Below, in pieces: positions 23,193 through 51,600 of a stretch of 64,000 bases of DNA. Position 1 is the stretch's first letter; each line of letters starts with the position of its first letter. Under the pieces are notes generated by a model. That model searched no databases. It was not told the origin of the DNA and saw only the letters and a program-made list of their open reading frames with translations. Source of the stretch: Bostrychus sinensis (Eukaryota > Chordata > Actinopteri > Gobiiformes > Eleotridae); the NCBI GenBank assembly GCA_020698575.1, contig CM036239.1:12776763-12840762 (forward strand), in the 5' to 3' direction. The position numbers were made by a program, and so were the translations under genes.

Positions 23193-24939
23193 TGTCTATG
23201 CCTCATCTGTCCCTTGTGTACTGATATAACCTTCAACGTGTTCACACTGAGGTCAGAGGTTAAAAGGCTGCTCACTGAACTCAACTGTGATTCATCTATA
23301 ACAACTTTCTGTGCGATCACAAAGTGGATCGCATGAGGAAACTAAATATTTCCATTTTAGGTAGAATTCTGAAAATTTATTTAGATTTTTCTCCTTAATT
23401 TAAAACTTATGGTATTTTTCTTTTGTTTCCCCCACCAAACAAATACCATTCCCCCGTCCTGATGTTAAAAAATCAGAGCACTGATAATAAAAATATTAAA
23501 ATGTCATCTTTGCTACTAAACACAGGTGTCATAAAATAAAACCTCAGAAATGATAAGGAATAATAAAAGATGACATTGTAAGTAGCGCACCAAAAAAAAA
23601 AAACATTGGATTTGCTTGGCTAGATTGACCCTAACCCAATTTCTGCATGAAGGCTCCAGTTTGCCTTTTTGGTGTTTAAATCAAATTTTTGTTGATACTC
23701 CATCAAAAGCCAATTTGTACTTACACGATACTGTATTTTTAAGGTATGCAATGCATTAGAAAATGTGGCTAAAGATTGAAAGATTATGCCCCTAAGCTAA
23801 CTAGCAAGATCTTGGTCAGAACACAATTTTGTCTGAGCCAGAACGTTATTGCATTAAGTGAAACTAGGACAGTGTCTGTCTAAAACCTGTGTGGCCATTC
23901 CAGTGTTGCGTGTCATTTTGATAGGAGAAATGTGATATGTTTTTAATAGTTAAGGTTAAAAATGAAATTTCAACACCAATTTTGAGAATGTATTGTACTG
24001 TGTGTCTGTGAGTGTGTTCAGTCTGTGTTACTGCACTGATGATACATTTGTTTGCTGGGAAGAAAATTAAAAAAGGTTTTGTATATGCTGACTTTCTCTT
24101 CATTTCTATGTGAATCCAGATCTGGTATTTTTAGACTGAATATTAAGGGTCTTCAAAAATGTGTTTGAAAGCTTCAATAAGAGTTTTGAAGAACTGGCCA
24201 AAAAGTTAAAATCTGTATGTTTTGAGTCCCTGGTGACTTCCTTTCCTCCCTTACAGACATACCCACACTTTTTTCCATAAATAGCCCAGTGTTTGGGGAG
24301 GGGTGAGCTGTGGGGGCTGCAGACCTCCTACTAAGAAGCAAGAGGACTTCTGTCAGGACAACTCAAAGTACACAACCTAAAGTACTGACTTGATTGGGGC
24401 ATCTGGCTTTTTAAAAGTGCTGTAGAGTATGCGCTTGACGATGGAGGACGGGCAAGAATTTTTTTTTTTTTTTTTTTTTTTGCTGAGTTTAACTCAAAAC
24501 AGATGGTCTACTGCTAGTATCTCGTTAAGTATTTCGTTAGGTTTCCAGACGCCAGCAAACTTATCTGACAACTGCTTGACTCCATTTTTGCTCAAAAAGT
24601 CACTGCTTCGTGTTTAGCGGATCTTTCTGAACTTGTTTCCAAATAACGGTCTCTCGGACGGTCCTACTGAGGTTTTTGTAAACTGAGCGCTGCTATTTCT
24701 TCCACATATCACCAAACCTAGAGGAAAACTTTGGTTGCGCATGAATTTAGGCTTAAACTTTGCCTGCGTCAAAGCAACTTTTTGTTTCTTTTCATCTTTA
24801 AGATGTAACCTCTGTAGTAGTCTAGATTTTGAGTCTTTTACTGACAGAGTTTTGGCACTAAATGGCCCGCTCTGACTGCTGTGAGGACTCACGGTGAGAG
24901 TGGGATGAAGTTGAGGGATGTGAAGTCGGGACGTGTCTT
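23193..24939. other. ing3 3' flank and cped1 upstream region
   Basis: Begins with the ing3 3' UTR (possible AATAAA signals near 23486 and 23535) and ends with the cped1 promoter and leader. No other gene is visible. A poly-T run lies at 24459-24481. Confidence 0.6.
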
Positions 24940-41046
<16,107 letters not shown>

Positions 41047-42717
41047 ACACCTGTACACTGTGTGAGTTTGTGAATGAAGAGGACAACTGCGTTTCTGCTT
41101 TTTAGACTCAAACATAAGCAGCCACAAAGTTTGGATGTGAATGAAAACTGAAACAAGTGGAAGAACCAGTTGTTATTCCAGTGATATAATTATGTTTATT
41201 TTTTTTACACAGAAAAGGCATAGCTATCATAATCCTTTGCTAAAAATACTTTTTAATCTTTATAATACATTTACTAGACACTAGACTACACTACATTTCA
41301 GCCATCATGATTTTTTTTTTTATTCAAAAGGAACCTATATTCATATTTATATAAATATTTAATGTTTATTGTAAACAGTAGCATTTGGTGCCTTTGTCTA
41401 CAGAGCAATGACTTTTTACACATTTTCCATTTTATTGATGAGGCCGATGAGAAATCTCTGAATATAAGCTGTTAGGCCCCACCCCCAGGAAAGGCGTAGG
41501 GCTTATTATTAAGTTTAATTTCATAACTACAACTGTTCTTAACCTTAATGACCAATTTTTCTTAAATGCCCATACTCTTTGATAACCTCATTAGATCAAG
41601 TCATCACATACCATAAGGTAAAATAAAATATACCCGGTCAAATCATCAGCCTTAATGCTGCCCACTATATTAGATTGTGTATCAGTGTACAATTACTTAA
41701 TTGAAATGTATCATCAATAGCAACTTTCATCAGCTGGAAACAATGCACTATATTCCACAACGGTATTTTATCTTGCATATTTTTGCAAAAGGAATGATAT
41801 TATAAAGCACACTGGCTACTTTGCACACGTTTGTGACTTTTAGCACATTTGCCGTGGTGTACTTGTACAGCTTTTAGTGCACCCTGCGGATGCCTATAGC
41901 CAGTTACTGTCTTTTACAGTTTCAGAAAGACAAAAAAACCAACCCACAGTAGCTGCTCACTGCAATTTCCTTGACATGCAATCGTAAGTCTTGTCTTCAT
42001 ATTTCTGTCTGTGTTGTATAATGTTAAGCAGCTTTGTAGTTTTAGTGTTTAAATGTGTGTTTACACCTATTTCTGAGTTTTTAAGTCAGTTTTTAGTAAG
42101 AGCTTACTACAGTATTTATAAATTGGCTGCTGCTGTGCAATGGCTTATGTATGAATGAAACATTTGTAGTAGATGATAACTGACATATAGCTAAAAAAAA
42201 AAACTGATCTGCACCTTTTTCTCTTGTTGCATACTTGTTTTTTATTTGCTCAGTTATAATCAGATATGTTTCCACTTTTACTTCACATAATGATGGGCCA
42301 AAAAAGATTTATTTTGCTGTAGGTTATATTGTGAAAACACTGTAACTTTAACTTTTTGCATCTTGTTTCTAAATTAGGTTTTAGCTTTTTTTTCTGTGAA
42401 AAATGCAAAACAGTTATTTATTACAAAGCTTTTAAATGCACAAATATTTACCTCATTAATACAGTATAAGGCTACTTTACAAAAGTAAAATCTTTCCTAT
42501 GCATCTATTGTAGAAAATGTCTTATTCTCCCATTTACACTATTATAGCTTACTAAGTTGCTGCATATTTTAATCTATTGTTTATATTTTTCTGCACAATA
42601 GGTATACAATATTTATATGAATGTATTTTTTTTCTTTTAGAACAAAGTATTTTGTATTTTTGCTAAGAACAGTTGCACTTTTCCAACTGTTGTTAAAATT
42701 GTGCTAATTTACTGTGT

Positions 42718-42723
42718 AATAAA
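42718..42723 (+). other. Candidate cped1 polyadenylation signal
   Basis: AATAAA within GTGTAATAAAGCAT, 1.7 kb after the cped1 stop and before the wnt16 promoter. Transcript data are absent, so use is inferred. Confidence 0.4.
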
Positions 42724-42795
42724 GCATATTTTTTTAAACATCTGGATTAATTTTACTTTTTTAAGTCACAATTCAGAGGGCAATAATAAGTTCTA

Positions 42796-43235
42796 CAGTG
42801 TTTCATGTATCTGTACTTTACAAGGGGTACTTTTACTTTTACTTTGCTACATTTTAGAGCAAGTAGCTGGTCTTTTTACTCCCCTACTTTTTTGAATTGG
42901 TTTGAAGTAAAAAGTATTTTGAGTTTGGTTTAAAATCATTAGTTTTTACTGTGTTGTCATTGTAGACACACAGTACTTAAATATTAAAGACGTAGTGAAG
43001 TAGAAGTAAAACCTCTCCTACAGATTCAGTCTCTTCTGTTGCACCGTTAACCTTTAGTTTTCAGCAAAATCCCTCACATTTAACACAGTCATTAGTTGTT
43101 AGAGTCTGTGCGAAATACTTTACTATTACTTCAGTAGAAAGTTTCATGTGATACTTTTACTTTTACTTGAGTTATTTTTGCTCCTGTATCTGTATTTTAC
43201 TTGAATAAAAACACTGAGTACTTCTTCCAACACTG
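42796..43235. mobile_element. hAT-like element, left end degraded
   Basis: The right end CACTGAGTACTTCTTCCAAC then ACTG, and internal CTGTACTTTAC, CTTTTACTTTTACTTTGC and CCCTCACATTTAACACA, match the family at 50872-51907. The left part is deleted, so no target duplication is readable. It ends about 280 bp before the wnt16 ATG. Confidence 0.6.
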
Positions 43236-43314
43236 TCCAAAAGTATTTGCAAAAGCCTTGTGGTCCATGGTTGATTTATTGCGCAGACGCTTCCGTCCAA
43301 TTAGCGTCGGTCGG

Positions 43315-43322
43315 TGACGTCA
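43315..43322. promoter_or_regulatory. Consensus cAMP-response element upstream of wnt16
   Basis: A full palindromic TGACGTCA lies 190 bp before the wnt16 ATG, 13 bp ahead of a CCAAT box at 43336-43340 (GACCAATCAC). CREB/ATF use is inferred from the motif only. Confidence 0.5.
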
Positions 43323-43476
43323 GCACTAATTGTGACCAATCACGAGCCGAGCTGAGTCTGAGAGCCGCGCATCAGTGGAAAAAGCGCAGAAGACACTGGT
43401 TTGGACCTCATCTGGACTTTCTGAGGAGCGGGAGGAAAGTCACCGAGCGGGTCTCAAAAAAAACGCGGCGCGGCCC

Positions 43477-43554
43477 ATGGACAGTACGGGACGGTCCAGG
43501 TGAATGAGGACATGGACAGACGGAGCTGTGGAGTCCGCCGCGTGTGCTGTCTGA
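43477..43554 (+). promoter_or_regulatory. Two tandem upstream ORFs in the wnt16 leader
   Basis: uORF 1 starts at 43477 (8 codons) and stops at 43501-43503. A second ATG follows at once (43504) and opens 16 codons ending at 43552-43554, overlapping the wnt16 start at 43512 in another frame. They act only if transcription starts upstream of 43477, which is not shown. Confidence 0.5.
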
Positions 43555-46069
43555 CCCTGCTGCTGGTGTCCGTGTGTCCGCTGAGCAGCAGAGCCAACTG
43601 GATGTGAGTGGAGACATTGTTTACGGCCTAATCAGAAATTTAGGCTGACATTTTGAACCTTTGAATACATAAACACAGGGTAATTATAATTAGCTTTTTT
43701 AAAATTAGGCCTATTTAATCATTCAGTTAATTTATTTAACCTAGGCCTTTAGTAAATAAATGAATAATACGTTTTTTATATTTATTCTGCACGTGGCTCT
43801 TTACACTGATCATTTAATAAGATAATAGGCCTAGATAAAACCTAAATATGACATTTTTGTGAAAATCGTCCTGATTGAATTTGAAAAATAAAATTAAAAA
43901 GAGTTTAGTTTAGTTTTAAGTTAGAGGTCAACTTTTCTGTAATGGTTTTATAGGCCGTCTACTTGGGACTGTATGAAGTTCATGATTTTAGGTAATTGGA
44001 TTTGGAGCCAGGCCTTGAGAAGAGCTGTTTGTTCCCAGGTGGCTCGGTGTGACCTCGACGGGGGCACCGGAAAAGCTGGGCTGTGCTAACTTGCCTTTCA
44101 GTCCCAAACAGCGGGACCTGTGCCGGAAGAAATCCTTTCTGGTGCCCAGCATCCAGGACGGGGCTCGTCTGGCCCTCTCCGAGTGCCAAAGCCAGTTCAA
44201 ACACGAGAGGTGGAACTGCTCCATTAATGACCAGCCGTCTCTGTTTGGCCACGAATTAACCAGCGGTGAGACCCGTCCACATCTTTAAAGCCTAGGGTGA
44301 CCAGATGTCCCTATTTAGCCGGGATAGTTACAGTTTTAGGCTCCTTGTCCCATGTCCCAACAAAATCTGTAAAAACACTAATTTGTCCCGGTTTTCAGCG
44401 GATAATTTTTCAGTTGTCCCCATTTTAGCCAAAAGCATAGGACACTTAAAATAAATTGTCTCTAAAATGATTAACGATTTTATAATTGTTATTATTAAAT
44501 TGACATTAAAATTCAAAACGTAAGCCCTAGAGTCATGTACTATTATTACATGATAGAGTTTTTTTTTAAATTTCGGAAGCTTTTTTGTCACGTGATGAGT
44601 TCAAATGCACCGTGATTACTGGAAAAAAAAAAAGTGTCCCAGTTTTCCAGAGTAAAATCTGGTCACCCTAGACTATTTTTAAAACGAAAACCTGTGGTGA
44701 ATACACACAACTTAAAGACTTACAGCAGCAACAACCTACAGCACAACGCTGTGTACAGTTCAGTGTATTTTTGATCAGCCAGTCTCATTTCATCCTGAAT
44801 GTTTCTGATCACAAGTTTTGAATCAGAATATTAGATGCATGTGACATTATTGAGATCAGAGCAAATCATTTAGGCTAACAAATACACTGCTTTTGTTTGT
44901 GTCATAAAAGCAGATTTAATGTTTGCACAGCATTAACTGGGTAAGTGTTTTGTGTACACAGAGAGAAACTGTGGGCTACTGTGAACAGGTTAAAAAAGCA
45001 CCGTTCTGTTTAACATCAAAGTTATATAAAACATTAACACTTAAACTGTAATTAAATGGTATTTATTTATTAAATCAATATATGAACTGAAAATGTTTGA
45101 CTAAATACCTTGTCATTTTGCCAAAGGGACCAAGGAGACTGCTTTCATCTATGCGGTGATGGCAGCAGGGCTCGTCCACGCTGTGACCCGCTCCTGCAGT
45201 CAGGGCAACATGACTGAGTGTGGCTGTGATGCTCGGCTGAAGGGCACTGGCTCGCCCACAGAGGGGTGGCACTGGGGCGGCTGCTCTGACCACATCCAGT
45301 ACGGCACCTGGTTCAGCCGCAAGTTCATGGACAGCACCTCGAAGAACATGTCAGTGTCTCGCAAAGGATATACGCTGCTCACAATGAACCAGCACAACAG
45401 CGAGGCTGGACGACAGGTCAGAGCACTCGTCTCTTTACAACCGTCACATTGTTAAGGTGTATCTTTTAGGCAGAAATGTTAGTAAGTCAGTCTATGATAT
45501 TTCCTTAGTAAATGTGAACAAGAGGTTTGGTGTGTAAGGCCCTTTGGTGATATCTAAATATTTGTTCAATATGAGGAAAGAGCTTATTGTGTATTTCTGT
45601 GTTTTAGGCCGTTGACAGAACGATGTCCACTGACTGCCGCTGTCATGGCGTCTCTGGCTCTTGCGCAGTGAAGACCTGCTGGCGAACTATGGCACCTTTT
45701 GAACGAGTAGGGATGTACTTAAAAGAGCGCTATGAACGAAGTGTTCATGTCCTGGATCGATTGAGGAAGAAGTGGAAGAGGAAAGAGCGTGAGAACAATG
45801 TAAATGTGGACAAACACAAGCTCATTTACATGAACAAGTCTCCCAATTATTGCCTGGAGGACCGGCACTTGGGTGTGGTTGGCACCCGGGGGCGGCGCTG
45901 CAACCGCAGCTCCCATGGGCCTGATGGATGTAACCTGCTGTGCTGTGGCAGAGGATACAACACTCATGTGGTGCGTCATGTGGAGCGCTGCGAGTGCAAG
46001 TTCGTATGGTGCTGCTATGTCCGCTGCAGACGCTGCGAGAGCATGAATGACATGCACACCTGTAAATAA
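43512..46069 (+). CDS. wnt16: Wnt-16 secreted ligand, complete
   Basis: A secreted, lipid-modified Wnt glycoprotein that signals through Frizzled receptors; in fish and mammals it has roles in haematopoietic stem-cell specification and bone. Four exons: 43512-43603, 44039-44265, 45127-45416, 45608-46069 (TAA 46067-46069). These total 1,071 bp, 356 aa (human 365), all in phase. The ATG has G at -3 and G at +4. Residues 1 to about 27 form a signal peptide (CCLTLLLVSVCP). Hallmarks: ANWMWLG, HERWNC, GWHWGGCSD, CRCHGVSGSC (Ser219 is the expected palmitoleoylation site), KSPNYC, and the Cys-rich end HVERCECKFVWCCYVRC. The combination ANWMWLG with EKLGCANLP and the cped1 neighbour identify Wnt16 rather than another Wnt. 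A hAT-like element ends about 280 bp upstream, and a decayed Tc1 element begins about 60 bp after the stop. Confidence 0.97.
44293..44670. mobile_element. Terminal-inverted-repeat element in wnt16 intron 2
   Basis: TAGGGTGACCAGATGTCCC opens the element and ATCTGGTCACCCTA closes it. The interior has several GTCCC/GTCCCGG words typical of this vertebrate DNA-transposon family. TA at both edges could be a TA duplication; no 8-bp duplication is seen. A fragment with GTTAGGGTGACCA lies at about 49553. Confidence 0.65.
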
Positions 46070-46129
46070 GTTATCATCAAATACAGCTGTACATACAGAC
46101 ACACTGTAAATGTAAATATCAAAAACTCA

Positions 46130-47255
46130 ATAACAACAAAACAAAGAAACCAACTTACTATTTTCACTGAAATAACTTGAAACTGACAAAATAATAATAA
46201 ATAATAACTTACTGAAAATTAACTAACACTAATTGCTTTTGAATTGTGGTTCAACAGAATTGTTTCAAAAAACAAAGTAATGAAACCGGCCTGGACAAAT
46301 TAGTTGGTACCACAATAGAAAATAATTTGATCAGAGTGATGTTAAATTAAAGAGTGGTTTGTAATCAGCACCGTGGGTCTCTTCAATCTTGTGATCAGTC
46401 ACACTGCCTCTTTAAAGGTCAGACGTGGTCATTGTGCTGTTTGGTATCAGCTGTGCTCTATACTGAACATAAACAAGAGAAAGCAAAGAAGATCAGAAAG
46501 AAAATCATAGACAAGGATGTAAAGCACATAAAGGCTTCAAGACCAGAGGTGAACTCAGAGGTCCAGGTTCATCAGTGTCTGGTTACATCACTGTTTGAGT
46601 CAAAGTGGAGTGATGGAAGATGACCAAGGAGGACTCTAATGTTGAAAGTAAATTATTTTAAAAAAGCAAAGCAAGACTGGACTTTGCCAAACTGCAGACT
46701 GACAAGCCACAAAGCTTCTGAGTGATAGTCCTTTGGTCATCTGTTTTCACAAACCCAAAAATAAAGCATTAAAAAACAAACACTGTACCTTTGATGAAAC
46801 ACGAGGGAGGCTCGGTTATGGGCTGGGGCTGCTGTGCTGCATGTGGCACAGGGTGTTTCTGTGTGCGGTACAACGAAAACTAAAAACTACTAAGTCGTTC
46901 TGGTGCGAAATATGCTGCCCACTTTCAGTTGCAGGTCAAGAGTCCTCTAACAGGATAATGACCCAAAACATGTATCTAAAACACACAAGAATGGCTAAGA
47001 ACAAAACATTAGACTATTCTGAAGTGGCTTTTACGTGACCTGGTCTTTTAACATTAATATTAAATTAAGGGTCCCATCATTTTGGTCCAGGCCTGCTTCA
47101 TTAATTTGTTTTTAAAACAATTCTGTTGACCCACAGTTCAAAAGCAATGTCTGATTTTCATTAGTTAATTCAATAAATTATTATTAATTATTTTATCCAT
47201 TTCAAGTTTATTTCAGTGAACTCTGGGTTTTTCTTTATTTTATGAAGGATACCAG
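46130..47255 (+). mobile_element. Decayed Tc1/mariner element directly downstream of wnt16
   Basis: Long inverted repeats of about 190 bp: TCACTGAAATAACTTGAAA (46164-46182) pairs with TTTCAAGTTTATTTCAGTGA (47200-47219), and CGGCCTGGACAAATTAGT near 46290 pairs with the region near 47085. Between them are plus-strand transposase relics encoding GGSVMGWGC and, in another frame, QDNDPKH, the second catalytic-Asp motif of Tc1 transposases. Frameshifts and stops abolish coding. Outer ends are approximate. Confidence 0.8.
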
Positions 47256-48502
47256 CAGTTTTGTTCATATGTGTATTTAGTATGCAAACATCTTTATGAA
47301 CATGTAAACAGCATAAAAAAAGTGTTCTTTGAGCAACATAATGGTGTAAACATTACATCCCCAAATCTAATACATACCTGTTTTATAAGGATTTGTCCAC
47401 AGCCTCTTATACAGTATCTGAGTGAGTTAACTGAGAGCACAAACCTGTGTTCAACGCACTGAGATAAAAACAGGTTCAGCAGCTAACACGGCATACAGTG
47501 CCACCTATTGCCCATATTTTCCATCACTGCGGAGGAGAAAATACAAATTAAAAAAAATACATTTTGTAAATGTTTAAATTATTACACAGAAATAGTTAGT
47601 TTATTTCTGTTTGGTTTATTTGTACACTTTATTTACCTTAAAAAGATTACTTACCTGTATGCTATATTTCATACAATTTATTTGTGCATGTTAAGGAATA
47701 TTTTTCTTCAAATTTCTTTTTAAACAGAATTAAAATATTTCCTCATAATTGTACATTTAAGTAAAAGAAAAAAAATATAGAATTGTATTTTTTACAATAA
47801 ATCTTTATTTATATAAAAGAGTGATGTTCTTAAGTCAATTGTTTAACTGTCTCCTAATAATAACATAATAACATATTTATATATTCACATGTTAAAAATG
47901 ATCCTAAAATACTAACACTAATTAACTTTATGGGTGTATAATGATGTATTCTGGATTGGCAACAGTGTTAGGAACATTTATCTTAGAGAGCATTATCTCC
48001 TGACATAGTTTTTACTAAATGTCCTCGTCAAGATAGAAAGATTCGTTTATTGAGCAGCAGAGTGTGATGACAGAGCAGAAAGTGTCAGGAAGTGAAATGG
48101 ACAGCAAAATCCTATATTTACAGACCAGGATTTCCTGCTATTCTCTCAGCACACACATTTGTTTTACCAGAGACGTTGATTGGCAGCACATTTCTGAGCC
48201 TATGTCCGTCTCCTCACATTAACAATCTCAAATAGTTCATCATAATAATAGCAATCTTTAATTCTAATAAATACTTTAATTAGTGACTCGTATTCCCAAA
48301 TCATATTGTATTCCCAATGGAATCTATGGAATCTATACCCCCAACCACACACTTTTTCTCTGACAACTTTCTGGAATTTTTAGGCAACATGTAACTTTTT
48401 TAGTATGTTGTCCCAGTGACTTCAAGTGAGAACATTTTAAAACAGTCTGATTCAGCAGGTTTCTTTGAGTTAGACATTTCCAGGAAACAGGAGGATGAGT
48501 TA

Positions 48503-48536
48503 CAGCAGCAGCAGGAGGAGGAGGAGGAGGAGGAGG
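48503..48536 (+). repeat. CAG/GAG trinucleotide tract in the stab2 leader or promoter
   Basis: About three CAG units followed by eight GAG units, 52 bp before the stab2 ATG. Purine-rich, possibly transcribed as 5' UTR. Confidence 0.85.
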
Positions 48537-48540
48537 TGTG

Positions 48541-48603
48541 ATGGTTAAAGAGGAGCTCGGTCAGTGGACTCAGGGCTGGACACAAGTATGGAGTCAGGTC
48601 TGA
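48541..48603 (+). promoter_or_regulatory. Upstream ORF overlapping the stab2 start codon
   Basis: An ATG at 48541 opens 20 codons that end at TGA 48601-48603, crossing the stab2 ATG (48588) in another frame. It is relevant only if the transcript begins upstream of 48541. Confidence 0.45.
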
Positions 48604-51600
48604 GAGCTCTACTGCTGCTTTTCTGTGTGCAGTGGCTGAATCATCGATCTTCAGCTGCAAACCCGAAGGTAAATAACTTAAACTGATTTTGCAAACATCT
48701 TTTAAAGTGATATGTTTTTGATGCTTTAACTCTTGATTGTTTTGTGCGTATGTAGTTTGCTCTGTTTAATTATACTTACTGATTTATTATAAAGACAAAT
48801 GAATGGACACTGTAATATTTTCAAAGCTCTTATCACCCAAAGCTTCAAAGATGAGCACATAAAGATGAATCTAAGTAAACATTTTATTTTAGACAGTGTT
48901 TCACATTGTACTAAAAGGTTTTCAGAGATTTCCAGGAAATACATAAATTCCAGGGTGGTACACATGGAGCTATTAGGTACTTCCTGTTTATGCTCTCACA
49001 CAGATTTGGTAAAGTTGATTGTTGGTCTTGAAAGGTTGATTTTACTATATTTTCTGTACAGTATTAGTCTAACCTTCTGTATTTAAAGTGTTGGATGGAG
49101 TTTTTTTCTTTACACAGTCACTTAAGTTATGCAATTTTAATCAATTTATTGCGTTTTTATTACATGATGTCACTATTTCACAGAACTTCTGCACCAACTC
49201 CACCGTCCTGCGCACTCACACTGCCTGTCACTCCTGCACCATCAGCATGTTGATATCCTGTCCTCCAGGATACAAACAAACACCTGGGACCATCGCAAGG
49301 AACTGCAAGTAGGAAAAAGTCACGCATCAATACGTATACTGTGTCATGTGATGAGTGAGCCTGGAGTACCATAACCAACCAGCTCTTGACCTGTGTGCAG
49401 ATATCAGGTCAGGACAAACAGTCTGTCAGTCCTCATCAACGGCTGTTCCTTTGAGTGCTACCTAGAGGTGGAGACAAAGAGGTGCTGCCCGGGCTTCTGG
49501 GGTCCAGACTGCATGGGTGAGGATGCAAAATCATATTAAAATCATGTACAGTTAGGGTGACCACCAAAAAAAGTGCAAAATGTGGGACAAGTTGTGTGAT
49601 TTGGAGGGACAAGGAAGGACAGACAAAAGAAATAAATGCTTTGATCAGGGTTTCTGCAGGGTCTTAAATTGTAAAGTTTGAATTTAAGGCCTTAAAATTG
49701 CAGATATGCAGGCTGTGAGGTCTTAAATACATTTAAACAGGTCTCAAATATGTCACGTACATTAGATGCAACTATCTAAAATGTCCACTCAAATGATCCC
49801 TAAATAGCTGTGCAGTACAACCAAAAGTGGGGCAGGTGGTACACTCTATGTACAATAGGTCTCCCATGGGGCCTGCAAAAGAGACTATTAATCTCAGTGG
49901 GACTTTCCTGGTTAATTAAGAAATAAAAAAGTTAGCAACATGACATTTGACCCAATTGCAGGCCTTTCAGTGCAGCCTTAATAGGTTGCAAGTGTTTTAT
50001 GAAGGTTCTGAGAAATCTTCCAGTAGTTTTAGGTAGACCCCTCTCGAGTGGTGACCCTCAGTGCCACAGGAAGCAGGCCTTCCTTCCTGGCTGCAGATGA
50101 CTCAGAAGACTCAGCAGAAAGGGAAAGCAATGATGTTCCTTGTCACAAAGGTGCAGGCCTCTTTTGGGTCACTCATGGTTTCAGGTCATAAGATGTAACT
50201 GTAGCCAGCCACTTAGTGATTTGTGCATCAGTCGGCCATTATTTTAAAAAAAACAAAAAAATAAGGTAATCAGGTCAATTAAAGAAGGTATACAATGGAA
50301 ATAAATTAAGTACCTTTTGATTCAGTAGCAAATTGTGTTGTAATTTCTAGTTTTATTTCTACTATAGTGTCTAAAATTAACAAAGAACTCAACAACAAGT
50401 TTAATGAAATGATAATGAGATGATGACCTACTGACATGAAAGGCACACAGGACAAAAGTTCCTGTTTGGACAAAAGGATAACACTAGTGAAGGCTGGAAA
50501 TGAGTAAATGTGTTTCCTTGCTGTAAACCAAACAGTAGCTTTCGCTGACCACTTCCTCTGTGTGTTTCAGAGTGTCCCGAAGAGGCCAGCCGACCCTGCA
50601 GCAACAATGGCGTCTGCTCCGATGGACTGGGAGGAAATGGCACCTGCAACTGCCAGGTAACACAGAAATCACACTAACAGACTAATGGGATGGACAGGAA
50701 ATAGATAAAACTGTTTCTGGGGGTGCTTTCAGGCGGGCTATGCAGGAACAGCATGTGAAGAGTGCGCGCCTGGTCGGTACGGTCCCACCTGCAGCTCAGG
50801 TACATTGTTTATTCAGTGATTAAATTGGTAATAGAATAACTCCCACTATAAAGTATTAGTAAAGTGTTAGTCAGTGGTGGAATGTAACAAAGTAAAAGTA
50901 CTTAGTTACTTTACTTAAGTACAGTTTTTATGTATCTGTACTTTACTTGAGTACATTTTACAAGGGGTACTTTTTACTTTAACTTTACTACATTTACTAC
51001 ATTTTAGAGCAGGTATCAGTACTTTTTACTCCGCTACATTTATGAGTTGGTTTAAAATCATGTGTTTTTGTTGTGCCCTTATTGTAGACACACAGTACTT
51101 AAATATAACAGAGGCAGTAACGTAGTACTCCTTTAGAAACATCAGAATAATAAAGACACTAGGACTTTAACTAATGATTATTTTGATAATTGATTAATCT
51201 GTCGATTACTTTTTGTTTAGTCGATTGATAATCGGATAGAGAAGCTCGACTAAAATGGTTAAAAACTTGAGGTGTTTTATAGTTTTTGTTAAAAATTGGT
51301 GATAATGCAACCAAAAATCACTTCAAAATCAGACAAAGCTACAAGCATGCTTCTTGAAGATGTTTATATAGAGCATGTATATATATATAATATCATCTGT
51401 AATACATATATGATATTTTTAATCAAAAACACAAAATGTACATTGTTTTTAACTGTTTACTGCTTTATCTAGGTAACTTTCCCTCACAGAACATGGCATG
51501 TGTCAGAGTCTATTAAATATCCCAGTTGGCGATTATTCGATTACTAAATCAGTTGACGATTATTTCAATAATTAATTATAATTGATTAATCCGATTAGTT

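Larger units (their letters stand above)
41047..43511. other. cped1 3' UTR and flank, wnt16 upstream region
   Basis: AT-rich 3' flank of cped1 with an AATAAA at 42718-42723, a diverged hAT-like element at 42796-43235, then the wnt16 promoter and leader. No other gene is seen. Confidence 0.65.
46070..48587. other. wnt16 3' flank and stab2 upstream region
   Basis: Contains a decayed Tc1-like element (46130-47255), then AT-rich sequence, then the stab2 promoter and leader with a CAG/GAG microsatellite. In human FAM3C would follow WNT16; no FAM3C exon is visible here. Confidence 0.65.

Noticed and set aside
24275..24284. CCATAAATAG considered as a CArG or TATA box of cped1
   Set aside because: One base off the CArG consensus and over 650 bp from the start codon; no supporting start-site evidence.
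44293..44670. hAT assignment with 8-bp duplication for the wnt16 intron element
   Set aside because: The ends are clear but the flanking 8-mers do not match, so only a generic inverted-repeat element is called.
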